Shown here piece by piece: positions 47,629 through 56,336 of a stretch of DNA of 64,000 nucleotides (position 1 is its first letter; each line of letters opens with the position of its first letter). Source of the stretch: Jiangella gansuensis DSM 44835 (lineage in GTDB: Bacteria; Actinomycetota; Actinomycetes; Jiangellales; Jiangellaceae); contig NZ_KI911782.1 of assembly GCF_000515395.1 (NCBI RefSeq), positions 3,098,606 to 3,162,605 on the forward strand, given 5' to 3'. Below the pieces are notes generated by a model, which saw nothing but the letters and a program-made list of their open reading frames with translations, was not told the DNA's origin and did no database searches. A program made the position numbers and the translations under genes.

Positions 47629-47708
47629 AAACACGATGGCACTGAACTTGTCAAGAGCCTTAACGTCTGTGACGATGCTTAACGGAACGGTCGTGCGAGG
47701 AGGTGTAC

Positions 47709-48500
47709 ATGGTCGGCGAGGAAGCCGGCGCCAGCGGTGACCCGGAACGGGCCCCGTCGCGGCGGGAACGCGCCCGGGCGGCGACGATCGAGGAGATCAA
47801 GCAGGCAGCCCTGAGCCTGATGCGCGAGCAGGGCACCACCGATTTCCGGTTCTCCGACATCGCCCGGCTCATGGGTATGACCGCGCCCGCCCTCTACCGC
47901 TACTTCGCCGACCGCGACGAGCTGATCACCGCCATGATCGTCGACGCGTACGACGACCTCGGCCGGGCCGTCGCGGAGGCCCGTGACGAGGTCCCGACCG
48001 ACGATCCGGGCAACCGGTTCGTCGCTGTCGCTCAGGCGTACCGCCGGTGGGCCCGGGACGAGCCGGAGCGGTTCGCGCTCATTCTCGGGCTACCGGTCCC
48101 GGGCTATCACGCGCCCGAGGAAGGTCCCACCACTGAGGCCGCCCGGCGCGCGATGGCCCAGCTCAAGGCGCTGTTCTTCGAGGCCGCCCAGCAGGGTTTG
48201 CTACGGCCGCCGCTGTTGCGGGACGTCTCCGACACCGTGACGACATTCCTGGCCACCTCGCCCGGCCCCGAGGTCGAGGCGAAGGTCGCGCCGCCGGAGT
48301 TCATCGACGGCCCGCCGGTGCCGCCCGCGACGTTCCAGGCCATGATGCACTGCTGGGCGAGCATGCACGGCTTCGCCAGCCTCGAGGCGTACGGCCATAT
48401 GGAATGGCTCCCCGAAGAGGTGCGTGAGGCGATCTTCCAGGCGAGCGTCAGCACCGTCGCCGCCGTCGCCGGCCTGCCCGATCCCCGCCCGGCGGACTGA
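47709..48500 (+). CDS. TetR family transcriptional regulator
   Basis: The 263-residue protein has the TetR DNA-binding region at about 25-75 (ATIEEIKQAALSLMREQG, FRFSDIARLMGMTAPALYRYFADRDELITAMI) and a C-terminal ligand domain related to TetR_C_33-type proteins (AQAYRRWARDEPERFALILGLPVPGYHAPEEG split at its loop). ATG 47709 has an AGGAGG ribosome site 5 nt upstream; GTG 47703 overlaps it. It is divergent from the MMPL transporter and presumably represses that gene and itself. Confidence 0.9.
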   Translation: MVGEEAGASGDPERAPSRRERARAATIEEIKQAALSLMREQGTTDFRFSDIARLMGMTAPALYRYFADRDELITAMIVDAYDDLGRAVAEARDEVPTDDPGNRFVAVAQAYRRWARDEPERFALILGLPVPGYHAPEEGPTTEAARRAMAQLKALFFEAAQQGLLRPPLLRDVSDTVTTFLATSPGPEVEAKVAPPEFIDGPPVPPATFQAMMHCWASMHGFASLEAYGHMEWLPEEVREAIFQASVSTVAAVAGLPDPRPAD

Positions 48501-48547
48501 ACTGGCGAGGGTAGACCGGCCATGAGGGCGTCGGCCCCAATAGCGCG

Positions 48548-48553
48548 TACCCT
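48548..48553 (+). promoter_or_regulatory. -10 box (TACCCT) of leaderless prfB
   Basis: TACCCT ends 8 nt before GTG 48562. It favours that start over the upstream in-frame TTG 48553, which overlaps the box. Confidence 0.55.
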
Positions 48554-48561
48554 TGTGCGAC

Positions 48562-49680
48562 GTGGCAGTACGTGACTTCGACGCCGAGATCGCCGACCTC
48601 TCCCAGACCCTGTCCAGCATCGAGCAGGTTCTCGAGCTGGACAAGATGCGCGAGCGCATCACCGACCTCGAGGAGCACGCCGCCGCGCCGGACCTCTGGG
48701 ACGACGTCGAGAAGGCGCAGCAGGTCACCAGCCAGCTGTCGTACCTCCAGGCAGAGCTGCGCAAGGTCACGGAGCTGCGTCAGCGCATCGAGGACCTGCC
48801 GGTCATGCTGGAACTCGGCCGCGACGAGAGCGACGCCGACGCCATGGCCGAGGTCGAGCGTGAGATCGACGACCTGCGCAAATCCGTCTCCGACCTCGAG
48901 ATCCGCACTCTGCTGGCGGGGGAGTACGACGAGCGCGAGGCGGTCGTCACCATCCGGGCCGGTGCCGGTGGCGTCGACGCCGCTGACTTCGCCGACATGT
49001 TGCTTCGCATGTACCTGCGCTGGGCCGAGCGGCACGGCTACAAGACCGAGGTCCTCGACACGTCCTACGCCGAAGAGGCTGGCCTGAAGTCGGCGACGTT
49101 CGAGGTCAAGGCGCCGTTCGCGTACGGCACGCTGTCGGTCGAGGCCGGTACGCACCGGCTGGTGCGCATCTCGCCGTTCGACAACCAGGGCCGCCGGCAG
49201 ACGTCGTTCGCCGCGGTCGAGGTGATCCCGCTGATCGAGCAGACCGATCACATCGACATCCCGGAGTCCGACATCCGCATCGACGTGTTCCGCTCGTCCG
49301 GGCCGGGCGGGCAGAGCGTCAACACCACCGACTCCGCCGTGCGCATCACCCACCTGCCCACCGGGACCGTGGTGTCGATGCAGAACGAGAAGTCGCAGAT
49401 CCAGAACCGCGCGGCCGCCATGCGCGTGCTGCAGTCGCGGCTGCTCCTGCTGCGTCGTGAAGAGGAGCAGGCTCAGAAGAAGGAGCTGGCCGGCGACGTC
49501 AAGGCGTCCTGGGGCGACCAGATGCGCTCCTACGTCCTGCACCCGTACCAGATGGTCAAGGACCTGCGCACCGAGCACGAGGTCGGCAACCCGCAGGCCG
49601 TGTTCGACGGCCAGATCGACGACTTCCTCGAGGCCGGTATCCGCTGGCGCATGCACGAGCAGGCCGGTTCGTCGTCGTGA
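48562..49680 (+). CDS. prfB: Peptide chain release factor 2
   Basis: The 372-residue factor ends translation at UGA and UAA. It has the codon-recognition SPF at 204-206 ([15 protein letters not shown]) and the catalytic GGQ at 249-251 ([20 protein letters not shown]), with the long coiled N-terminal region and GAGGVDA that are typical of RF2. No in-frame TGA lies near codon 26, so there is no programmed frameshift. GTG 48562 is supported by TACCCT 8 nt upstream. It precedes ftsE and ftsX, a frequent order in actinobacteria. Confidence 0.95.
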   Translation: MAVRDFDAEIADLSQTLSSIEQVLELDKMRERITDLEEHAAAPDLWDDVEKAQQVTSQLSYLQAELRKVTELRQRIEDLPVMLELGRDESDADAMAEVEREIDDLRKSVSDLEIRTLLAGEYDEREAVVTIRAGAGGVDAADFADMLLRMYLRWAERHGYKTEVLDTSYAEEAGLKSATFEVKAPFAYGTLSVEAGTHRLVRISPFDNQGRRQTSFAAVEVIPLIEQTDHIDIPESDIRIDVFRSSGPGGQSVNTTDSAVRITHLPTGTVVSMQNEKSQIQNRAAAMRVLQSRLLLLRREEEQAQKKELAGDVKASWGDQMRSYVLHPYQMVKDLRTEHEVGNPQAVFDGQIDDFLEAGIRWRMHEQAGSSS

Positions 49681-49828
49681 CCGCGACCCGTCGAATGGGA
49701 ACCTTCGTGGTGACTCGCCACGTTGGTTCTCCCAGCGCCGGGACACCGGCGGACGTACACTCACAGACGAGCTTCAGGCGGTCGACGAGCATCGCGGGAG
49801 CATCAGGCATCCAGATCGGCGAGGCATC

Positions 49829-50518
<690 letters not shown>

Positions 50519-50575
50519 CGCCGACCCCCCCACAGCCAGGGCCGCTCGCGGCCGCCAGCCGAACCGGAAGAAACG

Positions 50576-51481
50576 ATGCGCTTCCAGTACGTCCTGTCCG
50601 AGATCGCCACCGGACTACGCCGCAACCTGACGATGACCATCGCCCTGGTCATCGTGGTCGCGATCTCCATCGCGATGTTCGGCACCGGCCTGCTGGTCCG
50701 GTCCCAGGCCGAGACCACCAAGGGTTACTGGTACGACCGCATCGAGATCTCGGTCTTCATGTGCAACGAGTACTCCACCGGCGCCGGCTGCGCCGACGGA
50801 ACGGTCACGGACGCACAGCGCGACACCATCCGGCAGACGCTGGAATCGCACCCCGAGGTCGACGAGGTCTTCTACGAGAACCAGGAGCAGGCCTTCGCTC
50901 GGTTCCGCGAGCAGTTCGACGACTCCGACGTCGAGAACATCATCACCCCCGACCAGCTGCCGGAGTCGTTCCGGGTCGCGCTGCAGGACCCGGAGGAGTA
51001 CGACGGCGTGGTCTCGGCGGTGGCCGGACTGCCCGGAGTCCAGGAGGTCACCGACCAGCGCCAGCTACTGGAGCCGCTGTTCCAGACCCTTGACGGCGTG
51101 CAGGTCAGCGCATTCGCCATCACCCTCATCCAGGTGGTCGCGGCGGTCCTGTTGATCGGCAACACCATCCGGCTGGCCGCGTTCAGCCGCCGCCGCGAGA
51201 CCGGCATCATGCGACTCGTCGGCGCGTCGAACTTCTACATCCAGCTGCCGTTCATCCTGGAGGCGGCCATCGCGGGTCTGCTGGGATCATTGTTCGGTGT
51301 GATCGCGCTGTTCTTCGGCGTGGAGCTCGTGGTCGGGCGGTTCATCGCGCCCAACCTGCAGTTCACGTCGTGGGTCGACAGCAGCGACGTGTGGTCCGCG
51401 GTGCCATGGCTCCTGCTGGCCGGGGTGGTCATCTCGGTGGTGGCGTCGTTCGTCACCCTGCGCCGCTACCTCCGCGTCTGA
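50576..51481 (+). CDS. ftsX: Cell division membrane protein FtsX
   Basis: The 301-residue protein has the FtsX arrangement: a first helix (about 20-45), an extracytoplasmic region of about 120 residues with two Cys (MCNEYSTGAGC) and the ANNQEQ-like NQEQAFARFREQF, then three more helices (about 175-200, 225-250, 275-298). The motif AAFSRRRETGIMRLVGASNFYIQLPFI is typical. It passes FtsE ATP hydrolysis to an extracytoplasmic hydrolase, likely the M23 protein next door. ATG 50576 has GGAAGAAAC upstream. Confidence 0.95.
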   Translation: MRFQYVLSEIATGLRRNLTMTIALVIVVAISIAMFGTGLLVRSQAETTKGYWYDRIEISVFMCNEYSTGAGCADGTVTDAQRDTIRQTLESHPEVDEVFYENQEQAFARFREQFDDSDVENIITPDQLPESFRVALQDPEEYDGVVSAVAGLPGVQEVTDQRQLLEPLFQTLDGVQVSAFAITLIQVVAAVLLIGNTIRLAAFSRRRETGIMRLVGASNFYIQLPFILEAAIAGLLGSLFGVIALFFGVELVVGRFIAPNLQFTSWVDSSDVWSAVPWLLLAGVVISVVASFVTLRRYLRV

Positions 51482-51928
51482 CCACTCCGCCCAGCGGCGT
51501 CGTTGCTGCGCGGGGCGTCCACCGTCCCAGCCGTTGGAAATGATCACGTGGACCATGGGTGTGTTCGCGTCACCAGGGATGCTTGCCTGGTGACGCGAGA
51601 AATCGCCTAGGACTGGGCTGTCAGTGGGGCCCAGCGTTCTTCCGCGATATTGACGCGAGCCGGTCCGTCGTCGTCGGCGACATTACCGGCGCGTCGCGCG
51701 TGGCCGCCCGTGCCAGGATCACCAGCGCGCCGCGCGAGGGCTGCCCGCACCAGGATCTCTCCCGCTTCACCAGGTCAGCATGCCTGGTGGCGCGAACACA
51801 CCCATGCCGCACGTGATCATTTCCGCCCCAACCACGAGGAATGACAGATGTGTAATTAGCGCGGGTGGCCTTCGCGCCAGGAGTGAATGATGTTACGGTC
51901 ATGCACGAGTGGTGCGAAGGGGGCAGCT
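51482..51928. other. 447-bp gene-free gap filled by a split type B element
   Basis: No gene is evident. The gap holds the inverted-repeat element at 51536-51824 and a promoter region for the M23 gene (TGTGTAATTAG near 51849, low GC). Confidence 0.6.
51536..51824. mobile_element. 289-bp MITE-like element with type B ends
   Basis: The left end (from 51536) GGAAATGATCACGTGGACC plus ATGGGTGTGTTCGCGTCACCAGG and the right end (to 51824) form inverted repeats of about 40 bp. Between them are 170-200 bp with no coding capacity. Both ends are type B halves, as if two elements met or an insertion split one. No transposase is present and no target duplication is obvious. Confidence 0.5.
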
Positions 51929-53383
51929 GTGAAAGCTGTGACTGATGAGATGTCTTGGGGTCGACGGTTGACCGTTCTGGTCGTCACCGTCGGCATTCTG
52001 TGTACCGGTCTCAGTCAGGCATGGGCGTCCTCAGATGCCGAAGAACGGCTCAAGGATGCCCAGAACAGCCTGTCCCGCGCGGAGGACGAGCTCGCCCACT
52101 CCGCCCAGGCGCTGGCCGCCGCCACCCGCGACTATCAGGCCGCGACGGCGCAGCTGCCGGCGGCGGAGGCGGGGCTGGCCACGGCGCAGCAGAACCTGGC
52201 GGTCGCGGAACAGGAGCTGGAGGTCGCGCGTGGCGAGGTCGTCGCGGCGAGGGCCGCCGACAAGGCCGCCGCCGACCGGCTGGCCGAGGCGGAGCAGAAG
52301 GTCGCCGACCAGCTCGCCAAGATCGACGACGTCTCTCAGCGCATCGACGACAAGCGGGCATCGATCAGCCAGGTCGCGGTGCAGGCCTACACCCGTGGCG
52401 CCGGCGGGGACCTGGCGACCATCGCGGCGATGATGCAGTCGTCGAGCCTCGACGAGATGGCGGCTCGTGCGGCCGCGTCGCGGTCGGTCATCAACGCCGA
52501 GAGCAGCATCATGGGCGACCTCAAGGACGACCGGGCGGTGCTGTCCAACGAGCGTGTCGTGCTCGAGGAACTGGAAGCCGAGGCCGAGGTGCTGCGTCAG
52601 CAGGCCGCGGAGCAACTGGCGTTGACCGAGGAGCGGGAGCGGGCGGCGGAGGCCGCGCGCTCAGCTGCTCAGGCCGCCAATGACGCCGCTGTCGCCGCCA
52701 AGGCCCAGGTCGACCAGTTGATCGCGGCGCAGGGCACCGCGCTGGCCGCCGCCGAAGCGGCCAAGGACGAGGATGCGGCACAGGCCGCGGCGTGGGAGGC
52801 CGAGCGCGACCGCATCGCCGCTGAGATCGCGGCCATCGAGCAGCGGCAGCGCGAGGAGGCCGAGCGCCAGAAGCAGGAGCAGGAGCAGGCCGAGCAGGAG
52901 CAGGAAGACTCCGGCAACGGCAACGGCGGCGGCGGCTCCGGTGGCGGAGGTGGCGGTGGTGGCGGCTCCGGCGGTGGAGGCGGAGGCGGCGGCAACTCGG
53001 CCGCGCTGCAGTTCCCCACGGCCAACCCGCACGTGACGTCGCCGTATGGCATGCGGACCCACCCGATCACCGGTGTGTACAAGCTGCACGACGGCACCGA
53101 CTTCCGGGCCTACTGCGGCACGCCGATCCGCGCCGTCGCGTCCGGCACGGTCGAGTGGGCTTACTACCGCGGTGCGTACGGCAACCAGGTCGCCGTCAGC
53201 CACAGTGGGAAGGTCAGCACGTACAGCCACCTGTCCCGGTTCGCGGTCTCCTCGGGCGAGCGGGTGTCGCAGGGTGAGGTCATCGGCTACTCCGGCACCA
53301 CTGGCAGCTCGACGGCGTGCCACCTGCACTTCATGCTCTACGTGGGCGGCGACCTCGTGAACCCGATGAACTACCTGGGCTGA
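51929..53383 (+). CDS. Secreted coiled-coil M23 peptidase (EnvC/PcsB-like FtsEX partner)
   Basis: The 484-residue protein has an N-terminal signal segment (about 10-33, ending LSQAWASS) and a coiled-coil region of about 300 residues (SDAEERLKDAQNSLSRAEDEL and many Ala/Gln/Glu heptads). A Gly/Ser-rich linker (residues about 342-366) leads to a C-terminal LytM/M23 domain. The zinc motifs HDGTD (HxxxD) and CHLHF (HxH) are intact, so it should cut peptidoglycan cross-bridges. The layout resembles EnvC and PcsB, which FtsEX regulates. GTG 51929 has GAAGGGGGC upstream and starts MKAVTDEM-like sequence. It lies just downstream of ftsX. Confidence 0.9.
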   Translation: MKAVTDEMSWGRRLTVLVVTVGILCTGLSQAWASSDAEERLKDAQNSLSRAEDELAHSAQALAAATRDYQAATAQLPAAEAGLATAQQNLAVAEQELEVARGEVVAARAADKAAADRLAEAEQKVADQLAKIDDVSQRIDDKRASISQVAVQAYTRGAGGDLATIAAMMQSSSLDEMAARAAASRSVINAESSIMGDLKDDRAVLSNERVVLEELEAEAEVLRQQAAEQLALTEERERAAEAARSAAQAANDAAVAAKAQVDQLIAAQGTALAAAEAAKDEDAAQAAAWEAERDRIAAEIAAIEQRQREEAERQKQEQEQAEQEQEDSGNGNGGGGSGGGGGGGGGSGGGGGGGGNSAALQFPTANPHVTSPYGMRTHPITGVYKLHDGTDFRAYCGTPIRAVASGTVEWAYYRGAYGNQVAVSHSGKVSTYSHLSRFAVSSGERVSQGEVIGYSGTTGSSTACHLHFMLYVGGDLVNPMNYLG

Positions 53384-53428
53384 AAACGCGTTGGTCGCGG
53401 CGCCCGCGGAAATGGGATCATTGGCGTC

Positions 53429-53902
53429 ATGGCACGAGAGCGCGGACGCACCATGGTGGCCCAGAACCGCAAGGCCCGTCACGACTACCACATCGACGAC
53501 ACCTACGAGGCCGGCATCGTGCTCACCGGAACCGAGGTGAAGGCGTTGCGGGCGGGCAAGGCGTCGCTGATCGACGGCTTCGCGGAGGTCCGTGACGGTG
53601 AGGTGTGGCTGCGCAACGTCCACATCCCCGAGTACGACCTGGGCACGTGGAACAACCACGCACCCAGGCGCTCGCGCAAGCTGCTGCTGCGCAAGGACGA
53701 GATCAGCCGGCTCATCGGCAAGACCCGTGAGACCGGCTTCACGCTCGTCCCGCTCGCGCTGTACTTCAAGGACGGCTACGCGAAGGTCGAGATCGCGCTG
53801 GCTCGAGGCAAGAAGCACTACGACAAGCGGCACACCATCGCCGAGCGTGAGGCCAAGCGGGAGGCCGAGCGCGCCATGGCGCGGGCGCGCCGGCGCGGCT
53901 GA
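53429..53902 (+). CDS. smpB: SsrA-binding protein SmpB
   Basis: The 157-residue protein binds tmRNA and brings it to stalled ribosomes. The conserved core is [52 protein letters not shown] and [18 protein letters not shown]; the KR-rich C-terminal tail enters the mRNA channel. ATG 53429 may be leaderless, with a GATCAT box 7 nt upstream. An internal ATG at 53453 is an alternative. Its RNA partner ssrA lies 4.5 kb downstream at 58430. Confidence 0.96.
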   Translation: MARERGRTMVAQNRKARHDYHIDDTYEAGIVLTGTEVKALRAGKASLIDGFAEVRDGEVWLRNVHIPEYDLGTWNNHAPRRSRKLLLRKDEISRLIGKTRETGFTLVPLALYFKDGYAKVEIALARGKKHYDKRHTIAEREAKREAERAMARARRRG

Positions 53903-54072
53903 ACGGCGCCGCCGGCTCCCGGCTGACGTCAGACGCGAGCGCCTGTGCGACCGCTGACCATCCGTCCGGCGGTCAGCGCTCGTGACCCATGCCTCACTCC
54001 GCGGCCTTGCTTCCCGGCTAAAAAGAAGGAATATTCGTTTTTGAAGTTGCCGTTCGCCTGGAGGCCAGCACC
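53903..54072. promoter_or_regulatory. AT-rich regulatory region before small glutamate dehydrogenase gene
   Basis: An AT-rich stretch, AAAAAGAAGGAATATTCGTT and following T bases (54020-54042), stands out in this GC-rich DNA. It centres on the palindrome GAATATTC (54029-54036). Lrp/AsnC-type operators are often of this sort. Confidence 0.45.
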
Positions 54073-55341
54073 GTGAGCATGGATACCGTCGCCCCCGTCC
54101 GCACCCAGAGCCCTGACGTCGCCGTTCGCCGCTACGTCGCCGACGCCGCCCGCGCGGTGCGCCTGCCGGACGACGTCGCCGAGATCCTGGAGACCAGCTA
54201 CCGCGAGGTGAGCGTTCAGGTCCCGTTGCGTCGCGACGACGGCAGCCTGCTGGTCGCGCACGGCTACCGGGTCCAGCACAACGGCGCCCGGGGGCCGTAC
54301 AAGGGCGGGCTGCGCTACCACCCGCATGCCGATCTCGACGAGGTCCGGGCGCTGGCCGCGCTCATGACCTGGAAGACGGCGCTGCTCGACCTGCCGTTCG
54401 GCGGCGCGAAGGGCGGCATCCAGATCGACCCGACCACCCTGTCCGCACGCGAGCTGCAGTCGGTGACGCGTACGTTCGCGTTGTCGCTGAGTCACGTGCT
54501 GGGTGCGTACCGCGACATCCCAGCACCCGACGTCAACACGAACGCCCAGGTGATGGCCTGGTTCATGGACGCCTACAGCAGCCGCCACGGCTACACGCCC
54601 GCCGCGGTCACCGGTAAGCCGGTGGAGCTGGGCGGCGCGCCCGGCCGCGAGCAGGCGACCGGGCGCGGGCTGGTGTACATCGTCGAGGCGGCGGCCCGCC
54701 GGTGGGGCTGGGATCTCACGGGTAAGCGCGTCGTCATCGAGGGCTTCGGCAACGTGGGCTCCTGGGTGGCGCGGGAGCTGGATGCGCTCGGTGCCCGGGT
54801 GGTCGCCGTCAGTGACGTGCGTGGCGGGGTCTTCAACGACAACGGGCTCGACGTCGGCGGTCTGGTCGCCACTGTCGCCGCCGGCGGCACCGTCCCGGAC
54901 GCCGACGTCGCGCACACCCCGGTCACCCACGACGAACTGCTCACACTCGAGTGCGACATCCTGGTGCCGGCCGCGCTGGGTGGCAGCATCACGGCGGACA
55001 ACGCCGACGACATCACCGCCTCGCTCGTCGCGGAGGGCGCGAACCACCCGGTCACGCCGGAGGCCGACCGCATCCTCGCTGACCGCGGCGTGCGCGTCAT
55101 CCCCGACATCCTCGCCAACGGCGGCGGCGTGACCGGCTCCTACTTCGAGTGGACCCAGAACATCCAGCAGTTCCAGTGGAAGGAGGAACGCTTCAACACC
55201 GAGCTGCGCGAGCGGCTCGAGGACGCCTTCCACGCCGTCGCCGAGTACGCCGAGCGAGACGGCTGCACCTACCGCCTGGCCGCGTATGCCATCGCTCTCG
55301 ACCGGGTGGCGAGGGCAGCGCGCACCCGCGGGTACATCTGA
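54073..55341 (+). CDS. Glu/Leu/Phe/Val dehydrogenase, glutamate dehydrogenase-type
   Basis: The 422-residue NAD(P)-dependent enzyme has the dehydrogenase signatures NGARGPYKGGLRYHPHADLDEV, LPFGGAKGGIQID with the catalytic Lys, DIPAPDVNTNAQVMAW, the Rossmann VIEGFGNVGSWVARELDALGARVV (split at its turn), and the C-terminal NGGGVTGSYFEWTQN. The length and sequence suggest a small hexameric GDH rather than leucine dehydrogenase. It would work beside the large GDH at 40227. GTG 54073 has GGAGGCC upstream. The upstream AT-rich palindrome may be an Lrp-type operator. Confidence 0.9.
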   Translation: MSMDTVAPVRTQSPDVAVRRYVADAARAVRLPDDVAEILETSYREVSVQVPLRRDDGSLLVAHGYRVQHNGARGPYKGGLRYHPHADLDEVRALAALMTWKTALLDLPFGGAKGGIQIDPTTLSARELQSVTRTFALSLSHVLGAYRDIPAPDVNTNAQVMAWFMDAYSSRHGYTPAAVTGKPVELGGAPGREQATGRGLVYIVEAAARRWGWDLTGKRVVIEGFGNVGSWVARELDALGARVVAVSDVRGGVFNDNGLDVGGLVATVAAGGTVPDADVAHTPVTHDELLTLECDILVPAALGGSITADNADDITASLVAEGANHPVTPEADRILADRGVRVIPDILANGGGVTGSYFEWTQNIQQFQWKEERFNTELRERLEDAFHAVAEYAERDGCTYRLAAYAIALDRVARAARTRGYI

Positions 55342-55373
55342 GCCCGGCCAGGACGAGGACAGCGGAGCCGGCG

Positions 55374-55544
55374 GTGACCGTGCGCGAAGTCCGGGTGGAC
55401 GGGCGATGGTGGTGGGTCCGGTACGACCGGGGCGGCCGGGTCGCGGCGATGGCGGCCGATCTCGCCTCGGTGCAGGTTCTCGACGTCGCCGTGGTGAGAT
55501 GGCCCCGACGGCCGTCTCACACCGCGCCCCCCGTGACATCCTGA
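55374..55544 (+). CDS. Small hypothetical protein
   Basis: This 56-residue ORF begins with VTVREVRVDGRWWWVRYDRG at a GTG with a GGAG element about 6 nt upstream. The first 40 residues look beta-rich (VREVRVDGRW, VLDVAVVRW), and the end is Pro-rich. It lies between the small GDH and the phosphotransferase gene, 5 bp before the latter's start. No family recognised. It may be a real small gene or a leader ORF; codon bias is consistent with coding. Confidence 0.4.
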   Translation: MTVREVRVDGRWWWVRYDRGGRVAAMAADLASVQVLDVAVVRWPRRPSHTAPPVTS

Positions 55545-55549
55545 CGCCT

Positions 55550-56245
55550 GTGTGGGAACGCGTGACCGCCGGCGAGTCCGGCGCCGACGTGAGCCGCCGC
55601 GACGGCGTCTACCGCAAGCGGTCCGACGACCCGGCCGACGATCTGGTGGGCGAGGCGGAGCGGCTGCGATGGCTGCGCCGCCACGGGATCCCGGCCGCTG
55701 AGGTACTCGAATGCCGGCCGGGGCTGCTGGTCACGGCCGAGGTGCCGGGCCGGCCGGCCGCCCAGCCGTGGCCGCGCGACACGCTGCCCCGAGTGGTCGG
55801 CGCCCTGGCCGAGCTGGTCCGGGCGCTGCACGCGGTGCCCGTCGCGGAGTGCCCGTTCGACCGCCGGCTGACGACGACGGTCCCGGCCGCTCTGGCCGCC
55901 GAGCCCGACCTGGACGATCTCGACGACGAGCGCCGCGGCTGGACGCGCGACCAGCTGGCCACTCAACTGCTAGACACCCGGCCTGGGGACGAGGACCTCG
56001 CGGTGTGCCACGGCGACCTCGACCTGCTCAACGTCCTGGTGGAGCCGGAGACGTGCACGGTGACGGGCGTGATCGACGCGGGGCGGCTCGGCGTGGCCGA
56101 CCGCTGGCTCGATCTGGCCATCGTGACCCGCTCCCTGGAGAGCAATCACGGCGCTGACAGCGCGACACGGTTCCTTGAGTGTTACGGCATCGCGCCCGAT
56201 CCGGCCAAGCAGGCGTACTACCGCCTGCTCGACGAGTTCTTCTAG
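55550..56245 (+). CDS. APH(3')-like phosphotransferase
   Basis: The 231-residue kinase-like protein has the APH catalytic loop CHGDLDLLNVLV (His154, Asp156, Asn161) and the DxG-type metal loop VIDAGRLGVADRWLDLAI (Asp176), which closely mirrors the DCGRLGVADRYQD segment of aminoglycoside 3'-phosphotransferases. The N-terminal half keeps a kinase-like beta sheet with DGVYRKRS and a helix with EAERLRWLRRHGIPA. APH(3') enzymes are about 264 residues, so this is slightly short but intact. The true substrate is unknown; chromosomal copies often act on other small molecules. GTG 55550 is used; the frame is open upstream. Confidence 0.78.
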   Translation: MWERVTAGESGADVSRRDGVYRKRSDDPADDLVGEAERLRWLRRHGIPAAEVLECRPGLLVTAEVPGRPAAQPWPRDTLPRVVGALAELVRALHAVPVAECPFDRRLTTTVPAALAAEPDLDDLDDERRGWTRDQLATQLLDTRPGDEDLAVCHGDLDLLNVLVEPETCTVTGVIDAGRLGVADRWLDLAIVTRSLESNHGADSATRFLECYGIAPDPAKQAYYRLLDEFF

Positions 56246-56248
56246 GGC

Positions 56249-56318
56249 GTCTTGTGGATCTTGATGGACGCCGGCGGCGTCCAGGCGTCGATCCGCGGCC
56301 GTAGAAGATCCACAAGAC
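56249..56318. repeat. Type E 70-bp palindrome between convergent genes
   Basis: The arms GTCTTGTGGATCTT (56249-56262) and AAGATCCACAAGAC (56305-56318) match exactly. Inside is a second perfect hairpin GGACGCC-ggc-GGCGTCC (56266-56282). It lies between the convergent kinase and acyl-CoA dehydrogenase genes and probably ends both transcripts. Confidence 0.85.
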
Positions 56319-56336
56319 ATCCCGAGCCCACCCGGA

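Noticed and set aside
48562-48700. Programmed frameshift in prfB as in E. coli
   Set aside because: There is no in-frame TGA near codon 26; the frame is continuous from GTG 48562.
51536-51824. Full insertion sequence
   Set aside because: No transposase frame inside and no clear target duplication; only MITE-like.
54073-55341. Leucine or valine dehydrogenase
   Set aside because: Length and the NGARGPYKGGLRYHP and PAPDVNT segments fit glutamate dehydrogenase better; the specificity is still not proven.
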